The notes: generated from the letters alone by a model not told the origin. DNA of 64,000 bases from Mycobacterium kyogaense (GCF_003254575.1 NZ_QJUA01000019.1:35333-99332); one strand, 5' to 3'; positions 50,052 through 59,986 are shown, counted from the first letter of the stretch. Made by a program: numbers and translations.

Positions 50052-52151
50052 ATGACGCTCCTGCCGTTGAACCTGTTCGTCAGCCACGACGGGAAGTCGC
50101 GCCGCCAACACGTCACGTGCGTGTTCAAGTGCGGTGACGCCTGCTCGAAGCCGGTGCCCAACCGCAGCGACAACGAGTACTTCAGCGACATCGCCAAGGC
50201 CGTCTCGCGACGGTCGATGCTGCAGGCCGGCGGCGTCGCGGTGCTCGCGGTCGGCGCCGGCTCCGCTCTGGCGGCCTGCTCCTCCCCCACCCAACCCGCG
50301 CCCACGTCATCGTCAGCAGCACCTGCACCCGGCCCGGTGCCCGGGATGAATTTTGCATCGGTGGCGCCCAACAGCGAGGACGCCGTCGTCGTTGCCGATG
50401 GTTACCGGCACGCGGTCGTCGTCAGCTGGGGCGACCCGATCCTGCCCGGCGCACCCGCCTTCGACGTCAACCGGCAGACCGGGGCAGCGCAGCGCGGGCA
50501 GTTCGGCTTCAACAACGACTTCGCCGGGCTGCTGCCGATCCCCGGGCGGCATGACCGCTTCCTGCTGGTGACCAACTTCGAGTACGTCACCCCGCAGTTC
50601 ATGTTCCCCGGCTACAAGTCCGACGCCCCTACACGCGAGCAATTCGAGGTAGAGATCGCCGCCGTCGGCATGGGTGTCGTCGAAGTCGAGCGAACCCCGG
50701 ATGGGCTGAAACCTGTGATAGGCCAATACAACCGGCGCATCACCGCCGACAGCCCCTTCACCCTCGTCGGGCCCGCCGCGGGGAGCGCATTCGTGAAGAC
50801 GGCAGCCGATCCCGCGGGACGCACCGTCGCGGGCACCTTCGCGAACTGCTCGGGCGGGGTCACCCCGTGGGGCACGGTGCTCTCGGGCGAAGAGAACTTC
50901 CACGAGTACTTCGGCGCGGCAGACGGCGCCCCGAAACCCGGGCCGGTCGACGCGGATCGGATGGATCGCTACGGCGTCGAAGCGGCACCGACATCGTTGA
51001 AGTGGGAGACCTTCGACCCGCGATTCGACCTCACCAAGAACCCGAACGAGGTGAATCGGTTCGGCTACGTCGTGGAGCTCAATCCGTGGGATCCGGCGTC
51101 GACCCCGGTGAAGCACACCGCTCTGGGCCGGCTCAAGCACGAAGGCGCCACGATCTACGTCACCGACGACGGCACCGTCGTCGCCTATACCGGTGACGAT
51201 CAGAGGTTCGACTACATGTACAAGTTCGTCTCGGCGAAGAAGATCCAACCCGGGGCCGGGGCGAGCGGAGCGACGGGGGAAAAATACGATCCGGCGGCGA
51301 TGGCGCACAACATGTCGATCCTCGACGAAGGCACGCTGTATGTCGCCAAGCTCTCCAGCGACATCCCGCCTGCACAGATCGACGGCTCGGGCACGCTGCC
51401 GGAAAAGGGCTCGTTCAGCGGGACCGGCACCTGGCTGCCCCTGCTGCGCAGCGGGCCCGGCGGGCAGGCGCAGTCGCTGGTGGAGGGCATCACCGCCCAG
51501 GAAGCTGCGGTGTTCACCCGCATGGCCGCCGACAAAGCGGGCGCCACCAAGATGGACCGGCCCGAGGACTTCGAGGCCAACCCGAAGACCGGCAAGGTCT
51601 ATGTGGCGCTGACCAACAACGACGACCGCGGCGCGCCCGGCGAGGCAGCACCTGATGCCGCGAATCCCCGCAACGACAACAAGAGCGGCCAGATCCTCGA
51701 GATCACCGACAACCACGCCGGCACCGACTTCACCTGGGAACTGCTGCTGGTGTGCGGGGATCCCGCGGCCGCCGACACCTACTTCGCGGGCTTTGACAAG
51801 AGCAAGGTCAGCCCGATCTCCTGCCCCGACAACCTCGCCTTCGACAGCCACGGCAACCTGTGGATCTCCACCGACGGCAACGCGCTGGACTCCAACGACG
51901 GGCTGTTCGCCGTCGCGCTCGACGGGCCGAATCGCGGTGAGGTGAAACAGTTCCTGACCGTGCCCATCGGCGCGGAGACCTGCGGGCCCGTCGTCACCGA
52001 CACCCTCGTCACCGTCTGCGTGCAGCATCCCGGCGAGAACGACGACAACAGCATCGACGACCCGCGGTCGCGCTGGCCCGAGGGCGGCAACGGCACCGCC
52101 CGGCCGTCGGTGGTGGCGGTGTGGAAGGACAACGGCCAGATTGGCGTCTAG
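50052..52151 (+). CDS. phoX: PhoX-family (DUF839) Tat-exported alkaline phosphatase-like protein
   Basis: 699 aa. N-terminal cytoplasmic part with three Cys (FVSHDGKSRRQHVTCVFKCGDACSKPV) before the twin-arginine region VSRRSMLQAGGVAVLAVGAGSALAAC, where AAC also looks like a lipobox. PhoX blocks: FGFNNDFAGLLPI, NCSGGVTPWGTVLSGEENFHEYF, FGYVVELNPWDP, VYVALTNNDDRG and CPDNLAFDSHGNLWISTDGN. These carry metal-ligand Glu and Asp residues for the Fe/Ca cofactor. PhoX releases phosphate from phosphomonoesters outside the cell. No Pho box was identified. Ended by a 23-bp hairpin. Confidence 0.88.
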   Translation: MTLLPLNLFVSHDGKSRRQHVTCVFKCGDACSKPVPNRSDNEYFSDIAKAVSRRSMLQAGGVAVLAVGAGSALAACSSPTQPAPTSSSAAPAPGPVPGMNFASVAPNSEDAVVVADGYRHAVVVSWGDPILPGAPAFDVNRQTGAAQRGQFGFNNDFAGLLPIPGRHDRFLLVTNFEYVTPQFMFPGYKSDAPTREQFEVEIAAVGMGVVEVERTPDGLKPVIGQYNRRITADSPFTLVGPAAGSAFVKTAADPAGRTVAGTFANCSGGVTPWGTVLSGEENFHEYFGAADGAPKPGPVDADRMDRYGVEAAPTSLKWETFDPRFDLTKNPNEVNRFGYVVELNPWDPASTPVKHTALGRLKHEGATIYVTDDGTVVAYTGDDQRFDYMYKFVSAKKIQPGAGASGATGEKYDPAAMAHNMSILDEGTLYVAKLSSDIPPAQIDGSGTLPEKGSFSGTGTWLPLLRSGPGGQAQSLVEGITAQEAAVFTRMAADKAGATKMDRPEDFEANPKTGKVYVALTNNDDRGAPGEAAPDAANPRNDNKSGQILEITDNHAGTDFTWELLLVCGDPAAADTYFAGFDKSKVSPISCPDNLAFDSHGNLWISTDGNALDSNDGLFAVALDGPNRGEVKQFLTVPIGAETCGPVVTDTLVTVCVQHPGENDDNSIDDPRSRWPEGGNGTARPSVVAVWKDNGQIGV

Positions 52152-52159
52152 TTCCTCCC

Positions 52160-52219
52160 GCGAGCAGTCGCGAACTCGAGTGATTTGGGCCCAGAACACT
52201 CGAGTTTGCGTCTGCTCGC
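52160..52219 (+). terminator. Long hairpin terminator after phoX
   Basis: A 23-nt arm (52160-52182, starting GCGAGCAG) pairs with 52197-52219 at 21 of 23 positions, around a 14-nt loop. The right arm reads CTGCTCGC at its end, a word I recall as common in mycobacterial intergenic hairpins. It leaves only 19 bp before the next gene's ATG. Confidence 0.75.
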
Positions 52220-52238
52220 CGGGGGCTACTGTGCTGAA

Positions 52239-53033
52239 ATGACGAGCCGTCCCGTGCGCATCGGCGTGCAACTGCAGCCCCAGCATTCGACCGAGTACCG
52301 CCACATCCGCGACGCCGTGCGCCGCTGCGAGGACATCGGTGTCGACATCGCGTTCAACTGGGACCACTTCTTCCCGCTCTACGGAGACCCCGACGGCGCA
52401 CACTACGAATGTTGGACCATGCTCGCGGCCTGGGCGGAGCAGACCTCACGCATCGAGTTCGGCGCGCTGGTGACCTGCAACTCCTACCGCAACCCGGAGC
52501 TCCTCGCCGACATGGCCCGCACCGTCGACCACATCTCCGACGGCCGACTGATCCTCGGTATCGGATCCGGTTGGAAAGAAAAGGATTACGACGAGTACGG
52601 CTACGAGTTCGGGACTGCGGGCAGCCGGCTCGACGATCTGGCTGCCGCGATGCCCCGCATCACGTCGCGCCTGGCCAAACTCAACCCGGCGCCGACCCGC
52701 GACATCCCGATCCTGATCGGCGGCCAGGGAGAGAAGAAGACCCTGCGGCTGGTCGCCGAGTACGCCCACATCTGGCATGGCTTCACCGACGCCTCCACCT
52801 ACCCCCGCAAAGCCGAGGTCCTCGACGGTCACTGCGCGGACGTCGGACGCGATCCCTCGGCGATCGAGCGCTCCTCCGGCGTCCCCGAGGGCAGCGAGGA
52901 GGCGATGCTCGCTGGCGCCGACTCACTCGTCGGGCTCGGTGTCACCCTGCTGACGATCGGCGTCAACGGCCCCGACTACGACCTCACGAAAGCCGAGGCG
53001 CTGTGCCGGTGGCGCGACCGCCGCGACGGCTGA
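52239..53033 (+). CDS. LLM-class F420-dependent oxidoreductase (Rv0044c orthologue)
   Basis: 264 aa. Luciferase-like TIM barrel: VRIGVQLQPQHSTEYRHIRDAVRRCEDIGVDIAFNWDHFFP, MLAAWAEQTSRIEFGALVTCNSYRNPELLADMARTVDHISDGRLILGIGSGW and FDRL-like YEFGTAGSRLDDLAAAMP are all typical of mycobacterial F420-using members. DIPILIGGQGEKKTLRLVAEYAHIW follows. Hydride donor would be F420H2; the substrate is unknown. It starts 19 bp after the phoX terminator and has no close partner. Confidence 0.9.
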   Translation: MTSRPVRIGVQLQPQHSTEYRHIRDAVRRCEDIGVDIAFNWDHFFPLYGDPDGAHYECWTMLAAWAEQTSRIEFGALVTCNSYRNPELLADMARTVDHISDGRLILGIGSGWKEKDYDEYGYEFGTAGSRLDDLAAAMPRITSRLAKLNPAPTRDIPILIGGQGEKKTLRLVAEYAHIWHGFTDASTYPRKAEVLDGHCADVGRDPSAIERSSGVPEGSEEAMLAGADSLVGLGVTLLTIGVNGPDYDLTKAEALCRWRDRRDG

Positions 53034-53109
53034 CGTCCGGCAGCGGTGTTTCAACACTCGATGAGCCGAAACTTTCGGCTGCGCCGCGACGCCCACTACG
53101 TTGCTTGAG

Positions 53110-54909
53110 ATGAGCAGCAAGCGAGTATCCGCTCCCGTCGTGAGATGGTTCGCGGTGCTGTGGGTGGCCGGCCTCCTCGTCGCGATGGGCCTCGCCGCCC
53201 CGGCGGGCGCGCAGAACGATCAATGCGCCCCGCCCGGAGAGAAGAGCGCCAGCGCGCTGCCGACCAACCTCTCCGCGGCGGCGGCCGGCCCCGGCGAAGA
53301 CAAGTACACGACACCCGGCGTGACACCGCTGCAGAACATCGACGTCAACGCACTCGGGCTGTCGCGGCCCGGCACCCTGACCGTCGGCACGCTCTCCGAC
53401 GCCCCGCCGAGCATCTGCATCGACTCCGCCGGCCAGTTCACCGGCTACGACAACGAACTGTTGAAGGCCATCGCCGACAAGCTCGGCCTCAAGATAGAGT
53501 TCGTCGGCACCGAGTTCTCCGGGCTGCTGGCTCAGGTGGCCGCGCGCCGTTTCGACGTCGGCTCGTCATCGATCACCACCACCGACGCCCGGCGGCAGAC
53601 CGTCGGCTTCACCAACGGCTACGACTTCGGTTACTTCTCGCTCGTCGTGCCGCAGGGGTCCGCGATCACCGGCTTCGACACGCTGGCCGAAGGACAACGC
53701 ATCGGCGTCGTGCAGGGCACGGTGCAGGAGTCCTACGTCATCGACACGTTGAAGCTGCAGCCGGTGAAATTCCCCGACTACAACACCGTCTACGCCAGTC
53801 TGAAGACGCGCCAGATCGACGCGTGGGTCGCCCCGTCGCAGCAGGCGCAGGGCACGGTCAAGTCCGGCGATCCCGCCGAGATCATCGAAAACACGTTCAG
53901 CTTGGACAATTTCGTTGCCTGGGCCGTCGCCAAGGACAATCAGCCGCTGATCGACGCGCTGAACTCGGGACTCGACGCGATCATCGCCGACGGGACGTGG
54001 TCGCGGCTCTACTCCGACTGGGTGCCCCGCGCCCTACCCCCGGGCTGGAAACCCGGGTCCAAAGCTGCACCGGTCCCACAGCTGCCGGACTTCACCGCGA
54101 TCGCCGCGCAGAACCAGGCGACCGCCGCCCCCGCGGCGCCCGTCGCCCCCAAATCGACGCTCTCCCAACTCAAGGACTCGTTCCTCGACTGGAACCTCTA
54201 CCGCCAGGCCATCCCGGATCTGCTGACGACGGGCCTGCCCAACACGTTGATCCTGACGTTCGCGGCCAGCGTGATCGGTCTGGTGCTCGGCATGGTGCTG
54301 GCCGTGGCCGGCATCTCGACATCTCGGTGGCTCCGGTGGCCGGCACGCATCTACACCGACATCTTCCGCGGTCTGCCCGAGGTCGTGATCATCCTGCTGA
54401 TCGGACTGGGCATCGGCCCGATCGTCGGACACCTCACCGGCAACAACCCGTACCCGCTGGGCATCGCGGCGCTGGGATTGATGGCGGCCGCGTACGTGGG
54501 CGAGATCTTCCGCTCGGGCATCCAGAGCGTCGACCCCGGCCAATTGGAGGCATCGCGCGCACTGGGCTTCAGCTACGCCACCTCGATGCGACTGGTGGTG
54601 ATCCCCCAGGGGGTGCGGCGGGTGCTGCCCGCGCTGATGAACCAGTTCATCTCGCTGCTGAAAGCGTCCTCGCTGGTGTACTTCCTCGGGCTGATCGCCA
54701 ACCAGCGTGAGCTGTTCCAGGTGGGTCGCGACCTCAACGCACAGACCGGCAACCTCTCCCCTCTCGTCGCTGCCGGAATCTTCTATCTGGCGTTGACCAT
54801 CCCGCTCACCCACCTGGTGAACTTCATCGACGCGCGCTTGCGTCGCGGACGCCGGCCCGACGAGGAGGACGATCCGTTGCTCACCTCGACAGCCCAGGAG
54901 ATGAACTGA
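53110..54909 (+). CDS. Amino-acid ABC transporter, fused substrate-binding protein and permease
   Basis: 599 aa from ATG 53110 (a TTG at 53101 is also in frame). A signal or anchor helix (FAVLWVAGLLVAMGLAAPAGAQ) precedes a complete SBP family 3 domain (~95-315: LTVGTLSDAPPSICIDSAGQFTGYDNELLKAIADKLGLKIEF...SSSITTTDARRQTVGF). Then comes a permease of the His/Glu/Arg type (~380-590: LPNTLILTFAASVIGLVLGMVLAV, IFRGLPEVVIILLIGLG, EIFRSGIQSVDPGQLEASRALGFSY). SBP and permease in one chain are a known variant. Its stop overlaps the ATPase start by one base. The substrate is probably glutamine or a polar amino acid. Confidence 0.9.
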   Translation: MSSKRVSAPVVRWFAVLWVAGLLVAMGLAAPAGAQNDQCAPPGEKSASALPTNLSAAAAGPGEDKYTTPGVTPLQNIDVNALGLSRPGTLTVGTLSDAPPSICIDSAGQFTGYDNELLKAIADKLGLKIEFVGTEFSGLLAQVAARRFDVGSSSITTTDARRQTVGFTNGYDFGYFSLVVPQGSAITGFDTLAEGQRIGVVQGTVQESYVIDTLKLQPVKFPDYNTVYASLKTRQIDAWVAPSQQAQGTVKSGDPAEIIENTFSLDNFVAWAVAKDNQPLIDALNSGLDAIIADGTWSRLYSDWVPRALPPGWKPGSKAAPVPQLPDFTAIAAQNQATAAPAAPVAPKSTLSQLKDSFLDWNLYRQAIPDLLTTGLPNTLILTFAASVIGLVLGMVLAVAGISTSRWLRWPARIYTDIFRGLPEVVIILLIGLGIGPIVGHLTGNNPYPLGIAALGLMAAAYVGEIFRSGIQSVDPGQLEASRALGFSYATSMRLVVIPQGVRRVLPALMNQFISLLKASSLVYFLGLIANQRELFQVGRDLNAQTGNLSPLVAAGIFYLALTIPLTHLVNFIDARLRRGRRPDEEDDPLLTSTAQEMN

Positions 54910-55655
54910 TGGCGACCGCCACCGGACTGGAACCGGTGTCGCTGGCCGCCACCGACCTGCACCTGTCCTTCGGCCCCACTGCCGTACTGCGCGGTGTCGA
55001 TCTCGACGTCGCCGCCGGCACCTCGACCGCCGTCATCGGGCCGTCGGGATCGGGCAAGTCCACCCTGCTGCGCACCCTCAATCGTCTCTACGAGCCCGAT
55101 CGTGGCGACATCCTGCTCGACGGACGCTCCGTGCTGCACGACGACCCCGACCAGCTGCGCCAACGAATCGGCATGGTGTTCCAGCAGTTTTAGCTGTTCC
55201 CGCACAAGACGGTGCTCGAGAACGTGACGTTGGCCCCACGTCGGCTCAAAGGCCTCGCCGCCGACGCGGCACGTGAACACGGGCTCGCGCAACTCGACCG
55301 GGTCGGGCTGCGACACAAGGCGGAGGTGCGGCCGACCACCCTCTCGGGTGGCCAGCAGCAGCGCGTGGCGATCGCGCGCGCACTGGCGATGTCACCGCAG
55401 GTGATGTTCTTCGACGAGGCGACCTCTGCGCTGGATCCCGAACTGGTCAAAGGCGTGCTGGCGCTCATGGCCGAGCTCGGCGGCGACGGGATGACGATGG
55501 TGATCGTGACCCACGAGATGGATTTCGCCCGATCCTTCGCCGACACCGTGGTGTTCATGGATCGCGGCCGGGTGATCGAGACCGGACCACCGGAGCAGAT
55601 CTTCGAGAAAGCCGAAACGGAACGGTTGCAGCGCTTCCTCTCGCAAGTGCTGTGA
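54909..55655 (+). pseudogene. glnQ: Amino-acid ABC transporter ATPase (GlnQ-like) with in-frame TAG
   Basis: 248 codons: Walker A GPSGSGKSTLL, then GMVFQQF, a TAG at 55191-55193, and LFPHKTVLENVTLAPRRLKG in the same frame. The signature LSGGQQQRVAIARALA, Walker B MFFDEATSALDPE and the H-loop IVTHEMDFA are intact downstream. In GlnQ-type proteins this position is Q or N (FQQFNLFPH or FQQFQLFPH), so CAG to TAG is the simplest cause. As written the ATPase is cut after 94 residues. Translation could restart downstream, but without Walker A. Stop readthrough or a sequencing error would restore the transporter. Confidence 0.88.
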
Positions 55656-55722
55656 GCATATTTACGGCAAAGAAGCTGACCATGCGTCGCGGCAGCCCGC
55701 GACCCGTTAGACTGCCAAAACT

Positions 55723-56163
55723 ATGGTGACCACGGAGGCCCAGGTCAGCGATGTTGCAGGCGATCTGCAGCGCGTGCTGGCCAAGTTGATGTCCGTGCTC
55801 CGTCACACCGGCAAGACCGCGACCGCCGGCGATCTCACGCTCGCGCAACTGTCGATCCTGCTGACCCTGCTCGACCGCGGACCCATGAGGATGACCGAGC
55901 TGGCCGCCCACGAGCGGGTTCGCACCCCCACCACCACCGTCGCCATCCGGCGCCTGGAAAAGCTGGGCCTGGTCAAGCGATCCCGCGATCCCTCGGATCT
56001 GCGGGCCGTGCTCGTCGAGATCACCCCTGAGGGGCTCGCCCAGCATCGGGACGCCCTGGCCTCCCGGCAGGCCCACCTCGCGCAGCTGCTGAGCAAGCTC
56101 AGCGAGGAGGAACTCGCGGCGCTGACCAACGCTCTGGCGCCGCTCGAGCGGATCGCCGAATAG
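55723..56163 (+). CDS. MarR family transcriptional regulator (Rv0042c orthologue)
   Basis: 146 aa. MarR winged helix: LTLAQLSILLTLLDRGPMRMTELAAHERVRTPTTTVAIRRLEKLGLVKRSRDPSDLRAVLVEITPEGL, with the usual wing 'RDPSDLRAV' and recognition helix T-T-T-V-A-I-R-R-L. N- and C-terminal helices form the dimer. Located between the ABC transporter and the convergent ggH gene. Target and ligand are not known. Confidence 0.92.
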   Translation: MVTTEAQVSDVAGDLQRVLAKLMSVLRHTGKTATAGDLTLAQLSILLTLLDRGPMRMTELAAHERVRTPTTTVAIRRLEKLGLVKRSRDPSDLRAVLVEITPEGLAQHRDALASRQAHLAQLLSKLSEEELAALTNALAPLERIAE

Positions 56164-56166
56164 CTC

Positions 56167-57507
56167 TCAGCCCAGCCAGTCCAGTACCGCGGCCGCGGTC
56201 CACGACTGCTGCATGCTGCCCAGCGGCTCCCCGGTGAACGGTTCGTAGTACTCGGCGAAGGTGCCGTCGCTGGCCTGACGCAGCCCCTCCCGTCGCAGCG
56301 CCGACGAACGCTCCGCCCAGCCGCGCCGGGCGAAGCACCACGAGAACAACCACGTCATCACCGGCCACACCGGACCGCGCCAGTACTCCCGGGACCGGAA
56401 GTCACGCGACACCGGCGACGTCGACGGAATCAGTGCGTACGCCATGTCCGGATGACCGCAGAACCGCGGCCCTTCGAGCAGCCGGATCAGCGCGCGCTCA
56501 CGCTCGTGCGGCAGCCCCCCGCACAGCAGAGGCGCGAACTGAGCCACCGTCTCCGTAGCGATCCACCGATCGGCGCGAACATCGTAATCCCTTGCCGCAC
56601 CAGTCCTTTGATCGGTCGTATCGATCACACCGGCCCGGAATCGGTCCGCCCAGGAATACAGGTCCTTGACGTCGGCGTGCGGACGCTTGTGGTCCTCCCC
56701 GATCTCGGCGAGAACCTGGCATGCCACCGAGAAGATCGCCGAGACGAACACGTCCTCGACCGCGAAACTCATTGCCTCAGCCAGCATCCGGTCGTCGTAG
56801 CGGACCGCTTTCATCTGCTCGACCAGCCAGAGGTAGCGGTCGTACTCGAGATCGCTGGGACGCTGACTCGCGTCGGTGTTGATCTTGTTGTCCTCGCGTT
56901 GATACGGCGGCACATCACCGGGAATCACGTTGGCGTACGGGCCATCCCAGCGCGGCGAGTTGTCCATGCCGGACTCCCACCCGTGGTACACCGTGACGCG
57001 GCCGTGCCCCTTCTGATCCCGGCATTCGGCCAGCCACCGATGCCAGCGCACCAGATCACCCCAGCGGCGATCCAGGAATGCGTCGGCGACCGCGCGGGTG
57101 GAGCGGCCACGCCGGCGAGCATGGTCGAGGATCCGCTGCACGGCGATGGCATGCACCGGCGGCTGCGTGATCCCGGAGGTGTGCCTGCCGCGGGGCGCAT
57201 CCGGCGAGAGCGCCGAGGCCGCCCACCGCGCCGGCCCCGGGAAGTATCCGTCGACCCCGTTGGCGAACACGATGTGCGGGATCATGCCGTTGCGCCACTG
57301 CGCCGAGAGCAGCGTGTCGAGCTCCACCACGGCCCGCTCGACCGACAGCGGCGCGAGCCCGATCGACACGAAGGCGGCGTCCCAGCTCCACATGTGCGGA
57401 TACAGCAACGGCGCCGCCGTGGTCATGGTGCCGAGATCGTTGCCGCGCAACAGGTAGGCCGCGCGGGCGGCGAGTTGTGTCGGGGCAAAGCTCGGATCGT
57501 GGGGCAT
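56167..57507 (-). CDS. ggH: Glucosylglycerate hydrolase (GH63)
   Basis: 446 aa from ATG 57507, chosen for GGGAGG just upstream; the frame continues to 57921 but that part is antisense to the SDR. Its length equals that of the characterised M. hassiacum enzyme. D182 lies in GWESGMDNSPRWD and E419 in FAEYYEPFTGE, the acid and base residues as I recall them. MWSWDAAFVSIGLAPL, REYWRGPVWPVMTWLF and GSMQQSWTAAAVLDWLG are also conserved in GH63. It hydrolyses glucosylglycerate, a nitrogen-starvation solute and methylglucose-lipopolysaccharide precursor, to glucose and glycerate. Confidence 0.9.
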   Translation of the reverse strand: MPHDPSFAPTQLAARAAYLLRGNDLGTMTTAAPLLYPHMWSWDAAFVSIGLAPLSVERAVVELDTLLSAQWRNGMIPHIVFANGVDGYFPGPARWAASALSPDAPRGRHTSGITQPPVHAIAVQRILDHARRRGRSTRAVADAFLDRRWGDLVRWHRWLAECRDQKGHGRVTVYHGWESGMDNSPRWDGPYANVIPGDVPPYQREDNKINTDASQRPSDLEYDRYLWLVEQMKAVRYDDRMLAEAMSFAVEDVFVSAIFSVACQVLAEIGEDHKRPHADVKDLYSWADRFRAGVIDTTDQRTGAARDYDVRADRWIATETVAQFAPLLCGGLPHERERALIRLLEGPRFCGHPDMAYALIPSTSPVSRDFRSREYWRGPVWPVMTWLFSWCFARRGWAERSSALRREGLRQASDGTFAEYYEPFTGEPLGSMQQSWTAAAVLDWLG

Positions 57508-57561
57508 CGCCTCCCATGATGCGACGAGTTCGCGCGCGGCGCAGGTCGGTAGGGTGCGAAT

Positions 57562-58227
57562 GTGCCGACCGCCATGATCACCGGCGCCGCCGGAGGCCTC
57601 GGGGCCGCGCTGGCCGACGCGCTGGCCCCGACCCACACGCTCTTCCTCGCCGGGCGCCCCTCGGACCGCCTCGACGCCGTCGCCGAGCGGTTGGGGGCGA
57701 CCACCTGGCCGATCGACCTGGCCGATCCCGATGCGATTCCCGCGGTCGTGGAGCCGATCGTCGAACTCGACGTGCTGATCCACAACGCCGGCGTCGCCTA
57801 TCCCGGCCGCGTCGGCGAGACCACCGTCGACCAGTGGCGCGCCACGATGGCCGTCAACGTCGTCGGAGCCGTCGCCCTCACGCTCGAACTGCTGCCCGCG
57901 CTGAGGGCCGCCGCCGGGCACGTCGTGTTCATCAACTCCGGCGCGGGGATCAACGCCTCACCGGGGTTGGCGTCGTACTCGGCGAGCAAGTTCGCGCTGC
58001 GGGGCTTCGCCGACTCACTGCGCGCCGACGAACCGGCCCTGCGCGTGACCTCCGTGCACCCCGGCCGGATCGCCACGGCCATGCAGGAGGATCTGATCGC
58101 TTACGAGGGACGCGACTACGACCCGTCGCAGTTCCTGAGCGTCGAGACCGTCGCCGCCGTCACCGTCGACGCGATCAACGCGCCCCGCGACGCGCACATC
58201 CACGAGGTCATCGTCCGGCCCCGCTGA
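57562..58227 (+). CDS. Short-chain dehydrogenase/reductase
   Basis: 221 aa from GTG 57562. SDR landmarks: MITGAAGGLGAALADAL (GxxxGxG), PIDLADPDA, DVLIHNAGVAYPG, VFINSGAGINASPGLASYSASKFALRGFAD with Ser and YxxxK, and VTSVHPGRIATAM. It is a compact classical type. Substrate unknown. It is divergent from ggH (54 bp) and its stop is 2 bp from that of the convergent ctaD gene. No equivalent lies at this locus in M. tuberculosis as I recall it. Confidence 0.92.
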   Translation: MPTAMITGAAGGLGAALADALAPTHTLFLAGRPSDRLDAVAERLGATTWPIDLADPDAIPAVVEPIVELDVLIHNAGVAYPGRVGETTVDQWRATMAVNVVGAVALTLELLPALRAAAGHVVFINSGAGINASPGLASYSASKFALRGFADSLRADEPALRVTSVHPGRIATAMQEDLIAYEGRDYDPSQFLSVETVAAVTVDAINAPRDAHIHEVIVRPR

Positions 58228-58228
58228 G

Positions 58229-59986
58229 TCAGCGATCGGGCTCGGTGCGCGGCCCGAACCCCTCGGGTGACTCACCCGCGGTCGCGTGCTTGCCGATGTG
58301 CGCCTCGCTACGCATCCGCTCGACCATGTGCGGATAGTGCAACTCGAAAGCCGGCCGCTCCGAACGGATTCGGGGAAGCTCGGTGAAATTGTGCCGTGGC
58401 GGCGGGCAGCTCGTGGCCCACTCCAGGGAGTTCCCGTGCCCCCAGGGATCGTCGACCGTCACCGGCTCGCCGTAGCGCCAACTCTTGAAGACGTTCCACA
58501 CGAACGGCAACATCGACAACCCCAGGATGAACGCACCGATCGTGGACACGATGTGCATGCCGGTGAAGCCGTCGGTCGGTAGATAGTCGGCGTAGCGGCG
58601 CGGCATCCCGGCGTCCCCCAGCCAATGCTGAATGCCGAAGGTGACGTGGAAACCGATGAACGTCAGCCAGAAGTTCAGCTTGCCCAGCCGTTCGTCGAGC
58701 ATCCGACCGGTCATCTTCGGGAACCAGAAGTAGACGCCGCCATAGGTGGCGAAGACGATCGTGCCGAACAGGACGTAATGGAAATGCGCGACGACGAAGT
58801 AGGTGTCGGTGACGTGGAAGTCCAGCGGCGGGCTCGCCAGCAGCACACCTGTCAGACCACCGAGCAGAAAGGTGACCAGGAAGCCCATCGACCACAGCAT
58901 GGGTGTCTCGAAACTGAGCTGTCCCTTCCACATCGTGCCGATCCAGTTGAAGAACTTGATGCCAGTGGGAACCGCGATCAGGTAGGTGGTGAACGCGAAG
59001 AACGGCAGCAGCACCGCACCGGTGGCGAACATGTGGTGTGCCCAGACGACCACCGACAGCGCGCCGATGCCCAGCGTCGCGTAGACCAGCGTGGTGTAGC
59101 CGAAGATCGGCTTCCGGCTGAACACCGGGATGATCTCGGTGACGATGCCGAAGAACGGCAGCGCCACGATGTACACCTCGGGATGACCGAAGAACCAGAA
59201 CAGGTGCTGCCACAGGATCGCGCCGCCGTTGGCGGCGTCGAATACGTGCGCACCGAGGTGCCGGTCTGCGGCCAACCCGAACAGCGCCGCGGTCAAGATC
59301 GGGAAGGCCAGCAGGACCAGGATCGACGTCACCAGGATGTTCCAGGTGAAGATCGGCATCCGGAACATCGTCATGCCCGGGGCGCGCATGCACACGACCG
59401 TGGTGATCATGTTGACCGCACCCAAGATGGTGCCCAGCCCGCCGACGGCCACGCCCATGATCCACAGATCGCCGCCGGGTCCCGGCGAGTGCACGGCGTC
59501 CGAGAGCGGCGCGTAGGCCGTCCACCCGAAATCGGCCGCACCTCCGGGCACCAGGAAACCGCCCAGCGCGATCAGGGCCCCGAACAGGAACAGCCAGAAC
59601 GAGAACGCGTTCAGCCGTGGGAAGGCGACGTCAGGGGCGCCGATCTGCAACGGCAGCACCAGGTTGGCGAAGCCGAACACGATCGGTGTCGCGTAGAAGA
59701 GCAGCATCACCGTGCCGTGCATGGTGAACAGCTGGTTGTACTGCTCGTTCGACAGGAACTGCAGCCCGGGCAGGGCCAGCTCGGTACGGATGAACAGCGC
59801 CATCAACCCGCCGACGAAGAAGAACACAAAGCAGGTGACGACGTACATGACGCCGATCAGCTTGTGATCGGTGGTCGTGACCAGCTTGTAGATCAGGGCG
59901 CCCTTGGGATTCAGGCGGGCCGGGAACGGTCGACGGGCTTCGAGATTGCGCAGGGTGGCGGCATCCGGGGTCGCATCGGTGACCAT
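58229..59986 (-). CDS. ctaD: Cytochrome c oxidase subunit I (aa3 type)
   Basis: 585 aa, 12 membrane helices. Heme-copper oxidase motifs: [36 protein letters not shown], the CuB ligands [18 protein letters not shown] with the cross-linked His-Tyr pair, the HH pair [11 protein letters not shown], the K-channel region, and the heme ligands [15 protein letters not shown]. It reduces O2 and pumps protons in the cytochrome bcc-aa3 supercomplex. In M. tuberculosis the ctaD gene is elsewhere (Rv3043c), so this copy beside leuS is likely a second gene. No ctaC or ctaE genes are nearby. A hairpin separates it from leuS. Confidence 0.95.
   Translation of the reverse strand: MVTDATPDAATLRNLEARRPFPARLNPKGALIYKLVTTTDHKLIGVMYVVTCFVFFFVGGLMALFIRTELALPGLQFLSNEQYNQLFTMHGTVMLLFYATPIVFGFANLVLPLQIGAPDVAFPRLNAFSFWLFLFGALIALGGFLVPGGAADFGWTAYAPLSDAVHSPGPGGDLWIMGVAVGGLGTILGAVNMITTVVCMRAPGMTMFRMPIFTWNILVTSILVLLAFPILTAALFGLAADRHLGAHVFDAANGGAILWQHLFWFFGHPEVYIVALPFFGIVTEIIPVFSRKPIFGYTTLVYATLGIGALSVVVWAHHMFATGAVLLPFFAFTTYLIAVPTGIKFFNWIGTMWKGQLSFETPMLWSMGFLVTFLLGGLTGVLLASPPLDFHVTDTYFVVAHFHYVLFGTIVFATYGGVYFWFPKMTGRMLDERLGKLNFWLTFIGFHVTFGIQHWLGDAGMPRRYADYLPTDGFTGMHIVSTIGAFILGLSMLPFVWNVFKSWRYGEPVTVDDPWGHGNSLEWATSCPPPRHNFTELPRIRSERPAFELHYPHMVERMRSEAHIGKHATAGESPEGFGPRTEPDR

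Noticed and set aside
55191..55193. TAG as pyrrolysine codon
   Set aside because: No sign of the pyrrolysine system here and the expected residue is Gln or Asn.
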